From: Acetatifactor sp.
GTDB lineage: Bacteria; Bacillota; Clostridia; Lachnospirales; Lachnospiraceae
Assembly (NCBI GenBank): GCA_016293615.1
Contig: JAEDDX010000045.1
Span: 1-24,221, forward strand
Reading direction: 5' to 3'
DNA length: 24,221 nt
The notes under the pieces are model-generated. The model saw only the letters and a list, made by a program, of their open reading frames with translations. It was not told the DNA's origin and ran no database searches. The stretch's first letter is position 1, and every line of letters begins with the position of its first letter. Both the position numbers and the translations under genes were made by a program. Shown here in pieces: positions 14,042-22,366 of the stretch.

Positions 14042-15413
14042 TGCAGTTTGTTTGTCCTTCCTGTCTGGGCTTTCCGCCGTGTCTTCTGTGTCTGTTCTTT
14101 CCGTTAAAGTGCTTTCCGCCCTGTCCGCCGTTTCCGGAGCGTTCGCCCTCAGCCTGTGCCGGGCTCTTCGGCTCTGCATCCTGGCGGAGCTTGTTCTCTC
14201 TCTTCTCAGCCGGCTCCTGACGGCTGCCGTTCTCGCCCCTGTTGTTTCGCTCGCGTCTGCCACCTTCCGGACGGTTTCTGTCCCGTCTGCCGCCCTCGGG
14301 ACGATTTTTGCCCTCGGGTCTGCCGCCCTCCTGGCGGTTCCTGCCCTCGGACTTCTCTCCGTTCTCGGTACGGTTTCTATGCTCACGGCGCTCATTGTCC
14401 TGACGGCTGCCGTTCTCGCCCTTGTTGTTCCGCTCGCGTCTTGCGCCTTCCGGACGGGTTTTCTCGCGCTTGCCGCCTTCCGATACAACATCGCCCTGTT
14501 GCCCGGCTCTCTCACTGCTTTCCTGCTGTTCTTCCTGCTCCAGCTTCTCAAGCTCCTTCAGCTCCTCACCGGAAAGCTCCATCTTGTCCTTTTTACCGTG
14601 CCTGCGTCTGAACTGCAGCTTTTCTACCGGGTATTCCTTGATCTCCTTCGTGTCTCCGTCGGTTACGACCACCTTTACCAGCTGACGAAGTACATTGACA
14701 CTTGCAACCTCGCCCTTATAGCCATCCTCGGTCAACACAAAATCACCGATGCCGGGCAGTCTGCGGTTGAGCTCCTCGTAGGTCTCCTCCTCATTCTTAA
14801 GGCAGCACATCAATCTGCCGCACACACCGGAGATCTTGGTGGGATTTAAGGACAGATTCTGCTCCTTGGCCATCTTGATGGATACGGGGATAAAGTCTGC
14901 CAGATAGCTGTGGCAGCAAAGCGGTCTTCCGCAGATACCGATGCCGCCCACGATCTTGGTCTCATCCCGGACACCGATCTGACGCAGCTCGATCCGGGTC
15001 TTAAACACTCCCGCGAGGTCCTTTACGAGGTCACGGAAGTCTATTCTGCCGTCGGCAGTAAAATAAAACAAAACCTTGTTGTTGTCAAAGGTATATTCCG
15101 CATCAATCAGTTTCATTTCCAGCTCGTGCTTGCGGATCTTCTCCTGACAAACCCTGAAGGCTTCTCTTTCCTTGAGCTTATTGTTCGCCTCCTGCTCGAT
15201 ATCACGCTCATTTGCAATGCGAAGCACCGGCTTCAGGGGCTGTACGACCTTCTCCCGGGGCACCTGCGTCACACCGGTCATAACGGTTCCGAACTCGATT
15301 CCTCTGGCCGTCTCTACGATGACATGATCCCCTCTCTTTATCTCGAACTCCAAAGGGTCAAAGAAGTAAATTTTTCCTGCTGTTCTGAATCTGACTCCAA
15401 TTATTTTCACCAT
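14025..15413 (-). CDS. ricT: RicT (YaaT) PSP1-domain protein with long Arg/Glu/Gly-rich tail
   Basis: RicT works with RicA and RicF (Fe-S complex) in mRNA maturation with RNase Y, and in sporulation/biofilm control in Bacillus. Residues 1-275 are the conserved core, with Cys161, Cys166, Cys167 (GICGRPLCC) and Cys198, Cys203, Cys204 (GVCGRLMCC) expected to take part in Fe-S binding. B. subtilis YaaT is about 275 aa; here residues 276-462 add an acidic helix (KELEKLEQEEQQE) and then a low-complexity tail of RPEGGRR/RERNN/ENGSRQ repeats, similar to RNA-binding disordered tails. ATG 15413 follows GAGGTGG. It overlaps trmN6 by 17 nt and is about 100 nt after holB, with a possible own promoter. Confidence 0.93.
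   Translation of the reverse strand: MVKIIGVRFRTAGKIYFFDPLEFEIKRGDHVIVETARGIEFGTVMTGVTQVPREKVVQPLKPVLRIANERDIEQEANNKLKEREAFRVCQEKIRKHELEMKLIDAEYTFDNNKVLFYFTADGRIDFRDLVKDLAGVFKTRIELRQIGVRDETKIVGGIGICGRPLCCHSYLADFIPVSIKMAKEQNLSLNPTKISGVCGRLMCCLKNEEETYEELNRRLPGIGDFVLTEDGYKGEVASVNVLRQLVKVVVTDGDTKEIKEYPVEKLQFRRRHGKKDKMELSGEELKELEKLEQEEQQESSERAGQQGDVVSEGGKREKTRPEGARRERNNKGENGSRQDNERREHRNRTENGEKSEGRNRQEGGRPEGKNRPEGGRRDRNRPEGGRRERNNRGENGSRQEPAEKRENKLRQDAEPKSPAQAEGERSGNGGQGGKHFNGKNRHRRHGGKPRQEGQTNCNDSQS
14215..14458. repeat. Internal direct repeats coding the RicT tail
   Basis: Blocks 14215-14275 and 14398-14458 are near-identical 61-bp copies offset by 183 bp; both encode the tail segment PEG-(G/A)-RRERNN-(K/R)-GENGSRQ. 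Shorter CCCTCGG/CCGCCCTC units (RPEGGR codons) repeat between them. This suggests tail growth by tandem duplication. Confidence 0.75.
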
Positions 15414-15430
15414 AATCTATCCACCTCACC

Positions 15431-15482
15431 GGCACAAAACTGTGCCTTTTTCTTCACGGCCCTCTGCCGTAACTGTTATTGT
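15431..15482 (-). promoter_or_regulatory. Possible ricT promoter and leader hairpins
   Basis: Leftward, TACAAT (about 15482-15477) can serve as a -10 box, with no clear -35. Two hairpins follow in the leader: ACGGC-AGAG-GGCCGT and GGCACA-GTTT-TGTGCC (15446-15431). The second one, read rightward, is followed by TTTTT and looks like a rightward terminator, though no rightward gene is nearby. Confidence 0.35.
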
Positions 15483-15515
15483 ACCATAAACAGACCTTTC
15501 GCGCCACTGAAAGAT

Positions 15516-16508
15516 TTAACCATTCTCCTGAATTGTCAGCATCAGAAGCTCCATGGTCAGGTCAAAGTTGACATTTGCATCCAGTCTGCGCTTAGCGGTC
15601 TCCAGCGCCTTGATGACATTCTCGATGCCCTCGTAGCTGCTGTGCTGCGCCGTCCTGCGGATTGCCTGCAATTCCTCGCGAAATACCAGATGATCTACAT
15701 CGCTGGTCGCCTTGAACAGCAGCACATCGCGATACCAGATGGCGATCAGGTCGAGATAATCGTTCACCTCCAGCTTGTACTCGGTAATCTTTTTGATTGC
15801 GGCGATGATTTCACTCAGGTCCATATCATGTATGTATTTGAGCAGCGAGATCGCCTCAGCCTTCACATTATCAAACTCTTCGCTGGAGGCAAGCGCCTTG
15901 GCTTTCCCGATATTGCCCCTGGCAAACGCTACGCATACCTCGGCCTTATAATCCGGCACCATGAGCTCTTCCATCAGATATTTCCTGACCAGCTCGTCTG
16001 CCACCGGCTTCATGTTCAGCACGACGCACCTGCTTAAGATCGTAGGCAGAAGAGAATTCACATTGGAGGTCAGAAGCAGGATCACGGCATAGGCCGGCGG
16101 TTCCTCAAGCGTTTTGAGGATCGCGTTCTGCGCCTGCGTGGTCATCTTCTCCGCCTCATTTACTATGTAGATCTTGTAGGGGCTGCTGTACGGCTTGATC
16201 GCGACATCATTGTTGATCTGCGCACGAATATCATCGACGCTGATGGTATTTGGCTTCTCATGTGTCACGCGGATGATGTCCGGCTGATTACCGGTCAGCG
16301 CCTGTTTGCAGGAGCGGCACACTCCACAGGGCTCGGTGCCCTTCTTTTCACACTGCAGGGTCTGCGCAAAGATCTTCGCAATAAATTCTTTTCCGGAAGA
16401 CTTTTCCCCGTTGATCAAATAGGCGTGCGAAACCTTTCCCGCGACAATACCGTTTCGAAGCTGCTCCTTGATCTGTTCCTGTCCGATAATATCCTGAAAT
16501 CCGGCCAT
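15516..16508 (-). CDS. holB: DNA polymerase III subunit delta' (clamp loader)
   Basis: Delta' is part of the clamp loader that places the sliding clamp on DNA. The 330-aa AAA+ protein begins MAGFQDIIGQEQIKEQLRN, with GEKSSGK (34-40) at the P-loop site, a zinc module (Cys53, Cys61, Cys64, Cys67), then AEKMTTQAQNAILKTLEEPP and the SRC sensor motif (ILSRCVVL). ATG 16508 is chosen because AAGGAGG lies just upstream; the open frame starts 13 codons earlier, inside the kinase gene. It overlaps the preceding open frame region only up to 16508, leaving a 28-nt gap. It is followed by ricT, as in B. subtilis. Confidence 0.94.
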   Translation of the reverse strand: MAGFQDIIGQEQIKEQLRNGIVAGKVSHAYLINGEKSSGKEFIAKIFAQTLQCEKKGTEPCGVCRSCKQALTGNQPDIIRVTHEKPNTISVDDIRAQINNDVAIKPYSSPYKIYIVNEAEKMTTQAQNAILKTLEEPPAYAVILLLTSNVNSLLPTILSRCVVLNMKPVADELVRKYLMEELMVPDYKAEVCVAFARGNIGKAKALASSEEFDNVKAEAISLLKYIHDMDLSEIIAAIKKITEYKLEVNDYLDLIAIWYRDVLLFKATSDVDHLVFREELQAIRRTAQHSSYEGIENVIKALETAKRRLDANVNFDLTMELLMLTIQENG

Positions 16509-16536
16509 ACCTGTGCTTCCTCCTTCGTTTTTCGCC

Positions 16537-17121
16537 TCATCCTTCAAACTGTGTCATATACTGCACGACCTGTCCGATACATTCCTCCAAATCGTTGTTT
16601 ACAAACCGCCTCGTGATTCCTGCCCGGCTCAGTTTCTCTTCCGAGAAATCCTCACAGTCCGCCAAAAACCTTCGGCACATCTCCTCATATTTCGGGTGCT
16701 CCTGCTTCATTTCACGGCTCAGTGCCCGCTGCAGACGAACACCGTCGTCCAGATCGATCAGCAGCGGAATGACCCGCTCTTTTCCGAAATACTCCTGCAG
16801 ATGAACGAACGCCTCGGGAGTGGCGATCATCAGATAATCCTTGCCCTCCACGATCTGTCCGTCATCCACCGTAAAATATCTCCAAAGTCCATGGAAGGTG
16901 TGATAAGCACGCGCCTCCACGACCTTCCCCTGGGACTCCAGCAGGCGATATCCTTCTTCATCCGTAAAAAAATACTCGACCCCGTTTTGCTCCCCCGCAC
17001 GAATCGGTCTCGTCGTGTAGGGCACGATCGTGTTCAGGGACAAGCCCTTTTCCAGGATTCTTTTGTATATGGTATCTTTTCCCGTGGAGCTCTTCCCCAT
17101 CAGACAAAAAATCTTTCCCAT
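16537..17121 (-). CDS. Guanylate-kinase-like nucleotide kinase, divergent
   Basis: The 194-aa protein has a P-loop GKSSTGKD (9-16), the GMP-site motif PYTTRPIRAGEQNGVEYFF, and VVEARAY where guanylate kinases have an EWAEVHG-type segment. The usual GxYYGT motif is replaced by FHGLWRYFT and the lid region (SREMKQEHPKYEEM) is not the normal RGxD type. So the family is clear but substrate is not certain. It sits 4 nt after pyk and just before holB, the place taken by thymidylate kinase (tmk) in B. subtilis. It may be a second guanylate kinase, a dNMP kinase, or a regulatory homologue. Confidence 0.8.
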   Translation of the reverse strand: MGKIFCLMGKSSTGKDTIYKRILEKGLSLNTIVPYTTRPIRAGEQNGVEYFFTDEEGYRLLESQGKVVEARAYHTFHGLWRYFTVDDGQIVEGKDYLMIATPEAFVHLQEYFGKERVIPLLIDLDDGVRLQRALSREMKQEHPKYEEMCRRFLADCEDFSEEKLSRAGITRRFVNNDLEECIGQVVQYMTQFEG

Positions 17122-17125
17122 GTGT

Positions 17126-18541
17126 CTATTTTACCTCAACTACCTGTATCATATTTGTATTGCCGGCGACGCCAACCGGAACCCCTGCGGTAATGACCAC
17201 GATGTCACCGGTCTGTACCAGGCCCGCCTTCTTTGCTTCCTCCACAGCCGTGTGAAACAGTTCGTCCGTGGAATCTTTCTTTTCAATCTTCAGCGGAACA
17301 GTGCCCCACAACAGGTTTAACTGCTTGCAGACTCTGTCGGAAACCGTACAGCCGATGATCGGGGAAGCAGGCATAAAACCAGCCAGCGCCTGCGCGGTAA
17401 AGCCGGACATGGTAACACTGATGATGGCTGCCGCATTTAACTCGGCCGCCGCCGTGCAGGTTGCACCCGCAATCGCGGTCGTGATATCGGTCTTCTGCGT
17501 TTTGAACAGAGCCTGCATTCTGGCTGTATAATCAATGTGTTTCTCTGTATTTCTCGCGATTCTGTCCATGGTCTGTACTGCTTCCACCGGATAATTCCCG
17601 GCAGCACTCTCCCCGGAAAGCATGATTGCGGTCGTACCGTCATAGATGGCGTTCGCAATATCGGTTGCTTCCGCTCTGGTCGGTCTCGGATGGTGAATCA
17701 TGGACTCCAGCATCTGGGTGGCCGTTATCACATGCTTCCCCTTCTCATTCGCAAGCCGGATCATTTTCTTCTGCACCACGGGTACTTCCTCCAGAGGAAT
17801 CTCCACACCCATGTCACCCCTGGCAACCATGATGCCGTCGGCTGCGTCCAGAATCTCCTCCAGATTCCTGATCCCCTGCATATTCTCTATCTTGGCAATG
17901 ATTTTCATATCGCTTCCGTTGTCAGCAAGAAGCTTCCTGAGCTCCAGCATATCCTCCCTGCTTCTGACAAAGGAGGCTGCGATATACTCAAACCCCAGCC
18001 CGATGCCAAACAGAATGTCCTGTTTGTCCACCTCACTGATGTAAGGCATGGACAGCACGGTGCCGGGTACATTTACGCCCTTGTGGTTCGATACCACTCC
18101 ACCGGAAATCACTCTGCAGACAATATCTTCTCCCGCAATCTCTTCCACGGTCATCTCTATGAGTCCGTCATCGATCAGAATCGATGTTCCGACAGCAATG
18201 TCATTTTTAAGATTGTGATATGTGATGGACGCTCTCTGAGCCGTGCCCAAAATATCCTCTGTCGTAAGGACAAACTGCTCTCCCGCGACGAGCTCGGCCT
18301 TTCCTCCCACGAAATCACGCAGTCTGATCTCAGGGCCCTTCGTATCCATCAGAAGGGCAACCGGAATGCCCAATTCCTCACGCACCTTTGTCACACGCTC
18401 AAATTTAGCTCTGGTATCCTCATGCGTGCCGTGGGAAAAATTGAAACGCGCCACATCCATTCCCGCCAGCATCAGTTCACGCAGCTTCTCTTCCGATTCG
18501 CTTGCCGGTCCGATTGTACAAACGATTTTCGTCCTTCTCAT
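17126..18541 (-). CDS. pyk: Pyruvate kinase
   Basis: Pyruvate kinase makes ATP and pyruvate from PEP and ADP. The 471-aa protein has RRTKIVCTIGPAS at the start, ARFNFSHG (31-38), MDTKGPEIR (65-73), active-site Lys217 and Glu219 in AKIEN, the GIMVARGDMGVEIP loop (236-249) and ITATQMLESM (272-281). The C-terminal domain is complete, and the extra PEP-utiliser-like domain found on Bacillus Pyk is absent. I chose ATG 18541 (MRRTK) with GGAAAGG upstream; a start at 18562 would add seven residues. It lies 30 nt after the decarboxylase-like gene and 4 nt before the nucleotide kinase. Confidence 0.95.
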   Translation of the reverse strand: MRRTKIVCTIGPASESEEKLRELMLAGMDVARFNFSHGTHEDTRAKFERVTKVREELGIPVALLMDTKGPEIRLRDFVGGKAELVAGEQFVLTTEDILGTAQRASITYHNLKNDIAVGTSILIDDGLIEMTVEEIAGEDIVCRVISGGVVSNHKGVNVPGTVLSMPYISEVDKQDILFGIGLGFEYIAASFVRSREDMLELRKLLADNGSDMKIIAKIENMQGIRNLEEILDAADGIMVARGDMGVEIPLEEVPVVQKKMIRLANEKGKHVITATQMLESMIHHPRPTRAEATDIANAIYDGTTAIMLSGESAAGNYPVEAVQTMDRIARNTEKHIDYTARMQALFKTQKTDITTAIAGATCTAAAELNAAAIISVTMSGFTAQALAGFMPASPIIGCTVSDRVCKQLNLLWGTVPLKIEKKDSTDELFHTAVEEAKKAGLVQTGDIVVITAGVPVGVAGNTNMIQVVEVK

Positions 18542-18571
18542 CTCTCTGGCCTTTCCTTTCATGATACCCTA

Positions 18572-19990
18572 TCAGCTCTCCTTTCGTACCACACAGATCA
18601 TCTGTCTGCCATTGTTTGCCGAAAGCCCCTGGACATTCAGGCCCTGAGACAGCCAGCCGGCGATCTGTTCCGTCATCTGAACGGTAATCCGCTCTCCCGG
18701 CACCAATACCGGCGTCCCAGGCGGATACAGATTCACAAATTCGGCAGCGATTCTGTCGGCGCTTTTCTCTAACGGTACTTCCTCGCGCTGCGCATCCCAG
18801 GCTTCCCGCAGGGACAAAACAGCAGGTGTTCTTTGTGACATCAATGTCACTTTCTGCTCTGTGGTGTGTGTGCTCTCATGAAGGGTGGAATCGATTTCCA
18901 GAAGGGCAGCCTGCATCCTGTCGAAGCCCTCCCGGCTGTCTCCGATGGTAAACATGGCCAGGCAGTAGCTCTCCGCAGCCATCTCAAGCTGCAGCCGGTA
19001 CTTGTCCAGCAAAAGTCTGTACAATTCCTGTCCGGTCATGTCGGTATTTCTGACGGAAATCACCAGTTTTCCGATATCCTGCCTCTGTGCATCCTCTACC
19101 GGAAATGCAAGATGCCTGCAGGCAGACAGCGCCTGCAGCATATGGTGGTATCCCGAGGTAAAATCCTCATATGCCTTCGTGCCGTTTTCCTCTACATATC
19201 GAAGGGCATTGTCAATACCCGCCATCAAAAGATACGACGGACTGCTGGTCTGATAGATGCGAAGAAAACGCTTCAGCAACGCCCTGTCGATACGCTCACC
19301 GCACACATGAAGCAGCGCGGTCTGCGTCAGACCGGGCAATGTTTTGTGTACGCTGTGGATCACCAGGTCCGCCCCCAGTCTGCAGCTGTTCTCGTGCACC
19401 CGGTTACTGAGTCCCAGATGAGCGCCGTGGGCTTCATCCACGATCAAAGGAATGCCTCTGTCGTGAACGATTTTGGCGATTGTCCCGATATCCGCTATCC
19501 TTCCCTCGTAGGTCGGAGAGACGATGAGAACCGCATCCACATCCTGTAGGGTCGCCAGAGCCTCCTCCACCTCATCCGCAGTAACAGCCTCCAACAGATC
19601 CATCCCCTCGCAGGTCTTCGGATACAGGTAGGAAAGCCTGAGCTTTCTCAAATAAGCCGCATGATAAACCGATTTATGGCAGTTTCTGCTCAATAAGAGA
19701 TGTCCGTTTTCCGGCACCGCTGTGCTGACAGCGCTCAAAATACCTCCGGTGCTTCCGTTTACCAGATAAAAGCTCTCGTCGGCTCCGTAAAGCCGCGCTG
19801 CTTTTTTCTGCAGATCCAAAAGAAGACCCTGCGGCATATGCAGATTGTCGAATCCGTCAATCTCTGTAATATCCAGCCGGTACATCTCCTCCGGCATCTG
19901 CCCATGCACATTTCTCTTGTGTCCCGGCATATGATAGGGATAGATCCCCGCATTGGCGTGCTTCATTAATTCTTCCGGTAGATGTTTCAA
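18572..19990 (-). CDS. Orn/Lys/Arg decarboxylase-fold PLP enzyme (YaaO/SpeA-like)
   Basis: The 472-aa fold-type I PLP enzyme begins with the family signature YPYHMPGHKRN (17-27). It has NGSTGGI (78-84), the Asp-Glu-Ala-His motif VDEAHGAH (184-191) with Asp185 for the PLP ring nitrogen, and the Schiff-base Lys216 in HSVHKTLPG. The family includes arginine and lysine decarboxylases; the substrate cannot be read from the sequence. The start used is TTG 19990 (AGAGG upstream), with ATG 19966 as an alternative. Either way the gene lies inside the end of the HD-domain frame. In B. subtilis the homologue yaaO begins the tmk-holB cluster, as it nearly does here. Confidence 0.9.
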   Translation of the reverse strand: MKHLPEELMKHANAGIYPYHMPGHKRNVHGQMPEEMYRLDITEIDGFDNLHMPQGLLLDLQKKAARLYGADESFYLVNGSTGGILSAVSTAVPENGHLLLSRNCHKSVYHAAYLRKLRLSYLYPKTCEGMDLLEAVTADEVEEALATLQDVDAVLIVSPTYEGRIADIGTIAKIVHDRGIPLIVDEAHGAHLGLSNRVHENSCRLGADLVIHSVHKTLPGLTQTALLHVCGERIDRALLKRFLRIYQTSSPSYLLMAGIDNALRYVEENGTKAYEDFTSGYHHMLQALSACRHLAFPVEDAQRQDIGKLVISVRNTDMTGQELYRLLLDKYRLQLEMAAESYCLAMFTIGDSREGFDRMQAALLEIDSTLHESTHTTEQKVTLMSQRTPAVLSLREAWDAQREEVPLEKSADRIAAEFVNLYPPGTPVLVPGERITVQMTEQIAGWLSQGLNVQGLSANNGRQMICVVRKES

Positions 19991-20552
19991 ATTCCTCTTC
20001 CTTTTCTTCGTTCGGATACAGTCCGTGCCCCTTGTGGATATGAATGGTTTCCAACAGAGAGCACCATTTATCGGCGGCTGTCACAATCCATGCTTCCCGG
20101 CACATGGGCGGAACTACAGTGAGCGGCCACATATGCTTCTTGATGATGTCCGCCTCTCTTGGCGTCAGCAGATACTCCTCGCTGGCATTCCGATGCGCCC
20201 TGCCCGGGTGATAGAAGCCGTGCAGACGGTGCGGATTGACCGGGTCAGCCGTATGCCAGTCATAGAGAAAATAGTCATGCAAAAGTGCGCCGCGGACCAT
20301 TTCTCTTCTATTGCAATTGATGCGAAGAGCATAGCTGATAAGCAGGCTGTATCTGGCCACATTCATGGAGTGCTCCCGTACATTGACATTTCCGTGCTGC
20401 AGAAAGGCTCTCGTACCGGAAAAGTTTACGGAGCGCAAAATATCCGGCGCATACGAACGAATCTGCAATTCTCTTTCTCTGTATCGTTCCATCTTTTGCT
20501 TCCATCTGTCACTCTGTTTGACAGAACGGACACGATGATACTGTCTCTTCAT
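19857..20552 (-). CDS. HD-domain phosphohydrolase-like protein
   Basis: The 231-aa protein has an HD-type metal site: His in VREHSMNVARYSLLI, the His-Asp pair in GALLHDYFLYDWH, and further His residues (HLHGFYHPGRAH, IKKHMWP) before TAADKWCSLLET. HD proteins of this sort are phosphodiesterases or phosphatases acting on nucleotides; the substrate is unknown. ATG 20552 (MKRQYHRV) follows GAGAGGA; an upstream ATG at 20567 lacks a site. The last 44 or so residues overlap the next gene by 134 nt and look unlike the rest (GGDVPAGYYRD end), which suggests a lost stop or frameshift near 19990. Confidence 0.8.
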   Translation of the reverse strand: MKRQYHRVRSVKQSDRWKQKMERYRERELQIRSYAPDILRSVNFSGTRAFLQHGNVNVREHSMNVARYSLLISYALRINCNRREMVRGALLHDYFLYDWHTADPVNPHRLHGFYHPGRAHRNASEEYLLTPREADIIKKHMWPLTVVPPMCREAWIVTAADKWCSLLETIHIHKGHGLYPNEEKEEEFETSTGRINEARQCGDLSLSYAGTQEKCAWADAGGDVPAGYYRD

Positions 20553-20637
20553 CTGACATCCTCTCATCCCGAATCTGTGTTACGATTGTCCTCCGCAATC
20601 AATCTGCGGCAATCACATCATATCTTGCTGCAAATCC

Positions 20638-22239
20638 TTACATGGCAGCCTGCATAGGCTCTTCTGCTGCTTCTCCGGCGCTTCCTTCTCCGCCGAAATC
20701 ACACGACGCTTCGGAGGCGTTGGGAACCGCCTGTTCTGTGGGGTTCTCGTCATAATAATAACAAATGACCGGAAATCCTTTATCGACCACCTCAAATATC
20801 TCTTTGGCGGAAGCCTTTGGAAGATTGATACAACCATGGGAGCCGTTCTGATGGAAGATCGTCCCGCCAAACTCCCTTCTCCAAGAAGCATCATGCAAGC
20901 CGTAATTTCCATAAAAAGGCATCCAGTAGTTTACCTTCGTCGCATAGTCCGCGCCTCGCAGTACCGCGCCCTGCTTTTTATAATTTACACTGAAAACGCC
21001 TGCCGGCGTCACGCAGTCGGGTGTGGCATTCAAAGTTCCGGAAACAAAGTCTGTCTCCAGGACGACCTCACCATCCACATACAGGTATAAATGCTGATTG
21101 GAAAGATCGGCCTCCACATAAGAATCGCCGATATCGTTTTCTCCCCTGCTTCTGGCTTCAATCCCTGCTGTCGGTGTCCGTTGTATGTTGCTTCCCATAC
21201 GAATCAGCCGAATCAGCTCCTGTGTCTCTGCCTCAACATCCGTTTTCCATCCATATCTCTTACCGGGAAGCGAAAGCGTAACTCCCAAGGTTGTGGTAAA
21301 CTGTTTCTTTTTTCCATAGGTATCATACTGTTTCGCTCTCTCGGCGACATAGGCTCCGATTGCGGCTTCGTCAAGGCGGGGGCGTCCGTTTTCTATACTG
21401 ACCCAATCCTTCAAAAGCCCGGCGTCCAATATTTCAACCGTCCCGTACCAGTCAGTGGCAATCCTACTGCCAAGCCAGGTGTTGGCTTCACCGATACAAT
21501 CCAGAAGCTGCTTATTGTTGCTGCAGATGGCTGCGCCGATATAACATCCAAGCTGTTCTAAGTCTATTGCGCTCTCCCCTGCAAGCATCGCCTTTTCAAT
21601 CTCCAGCCACGCCTTGTCAGTATTCAGGCGACTTCCCTTTGTTTCGGGAATGATCTCATAGCAGTTTTTCTCTTCCTGATATGCACTGATATAAGCATCC
21701 TCAGGATCCGACATGTATTCTTCGCGGAACGCCTCCCAATCTTTCGTGGTCTTGATAACCAGTTCTTCCTCCCACAGGGGTTCAAATACGACGCTGCATT
21801 CTATCGTGCGCCTCAGATACGCCGCCGGCCAAAGCCAGGGATTTTGCTTCTGTAGGATGACCTCTGCTTCCCGAAAGGAATTCCTGTCGCGAAAATTGAT
21901 CTCTTCTGCCGCCAAAACACCGAGAACGATTCCTGATTCACCGGTCCTCGGATCTCTCCCGCGAATCTGCAATTCATATTGCCCGATCGGTGCAGACAGC
22001 TGTTCTACCAATTCATCGGCCGTCATATATTCACATAAAACATTTCCGACCGTTGTATGCGGCAAATAATGTGTCATAAAGTACCTTGCCATGATGCAAT
22101 AGCCGGTCAGAGCCACCGCAATCAGCACACCGAAGGCCGCCGTCAGCCACGGCCATAAAGGCTTTCTTGCAGATAAAAGGTTCTCTTCGCCGTCTTGCTC
22201 ATTTGTCATCCCTTTGTCACTGTTGTCTCTGACATTCAT
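20638..22239 (-). CDS. L,D-transpeptidase (YkuD domain) with peptidoglycan-binding region
   Basis: L,D-transpeptidases form 3-3 peptidoglycan cross-links or attach proteins to the wall. The 533-aa protein has one N-terminal membrane anchor (about 29-50), a long extracellular part (about 60-380) resembling the PG_binding_4 module, and a YkuD domain (about 395-500). Catalytic residues are in FHQNGSHGCINL: His463, His468 and nucleophile Cys470. A short Gly/Ala/Glu-rich tail ends the protein. ATG 22239 follows GGAG by 4 nt; the open frame reaches 22434 but upstream codons cross a promoter and terminator. It is probably monocistronic. Confidence 0.92.
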   Translation of the reverse strand: MNVRDNSDKGMTNEQDGEENLLSARKPLWPWLTAAFGVLIAVALTGYCIMARYFMTHYLPHTTVGNVLCEYMTADELVEQLSAPIGQYELQIRGRDPRTGESGIVLGVLAAEEINFRDRNSFREAEVILQKQNPWLWPAAYLRRTIECSVVFEPLWEEELVIKTTKDWEAFREEYMSDPEDAYISAYQEEKNCYEIIPETKGSRLNTDKAWLEIEKAMLAGESAIDLEQLGCYIGAAICSNNKQLLDCIGEANTWLGSRIATDWYGTVEILDAGLLKDWVSIENGRPRLDEAAIGAYVAERAKQYDTYGKKKQFTTTLGVTLSLPGKRYGWKTDVEAETQELIRLIRMGSNIQRTPTAGIEARSRGENDIGDSYVEADLSNQHLYLYVDGEVVLETDFVSGTLNATPDCVTPAGVFSVNYKKQGAVLRGADYATKVNYWMPFYGNYGLHDASWRREFGGTIFHQNGSHGCINLPKASAKEIFEVVDKGFPVICYYYDENPTEQAVPNASEASCDFGGEGSAGEAAEEPMQAAM

Positions 22240-22297
22240 GTTACTCCGTCCATAAATCGTGATAGAATTCCTTTTCCAATACTCCCCCATTATGTTT

Positions 22298-22306
22298 ATT
22301 ATAACA
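22298..22306 (-). promoter_or_regulatory. Extended -10 promoter of the L,D-transpeptidase gene
   Basis: Leftward TGTTATAAT (22306-22298) is a perfect extended -10 element about 60 nt before the ATG. The -35 region falls in the T-run of the preceding terminator and is poor. Confidence 0.55.
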
Positions 22307-22317
22307 CAAACAGGCGC

Positions 22318-22352
22318 AAAAAAAAGCACAAAAGAGCGACTCCCTTGTGCTT
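22318..22352 (-). terminator. Rho-independent terminator after the four-helix membrane protein gene
   Basis: Leftward, AAGCACAA (22352-22345) pairs with TTGTGCTT (22331-22324) and the second arm runs into a row of eight T. It is 14 nt after the stop of the upstream gene, a textbook arrangement. Confidence 0.85.
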
Positions 22353-22366
22353 TCCAAAATTTGCCC

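Noticed and set aside
14215..14458. Regular repeats that could suggest CRISPR
   Set aside because: Only two long copies, inside a coding frame, with no constant-length spacers; they are codon repeats of the RicT tail.
13304..14551. 415-codon frame for the methyltransferase with an Arg/Ala-rich N-terminal extension
   Set aside because: The first 170 codons are the RicT repeat tail read in another frame; the enzyme fold starts at ATG 14041.
13977..14849. 290-codon rightward hydrophobic frame opposite ricT/trmN6
   Set aside because: It is the reverse of Arg/Gly/Glu-rich codons, which read as Ala/Leu/Ser/Pro; no ribosome site and no family resemblance.
15431..15451. Rightward terminator-like hairpin GGCACA-AAAC-TGTGCC followed by TTTTT
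   Set aside because: No rightward gene lies upstream; treated as a leader hairpin of leftward ricT instead of a functional rightward terminator.
17537..18772. 411-codon rightward frame opposite pyk
   Set aside because: It is antisense to a highly conserved gene, has biased His/Arg composition and no start signal; a codon-usage shadow.
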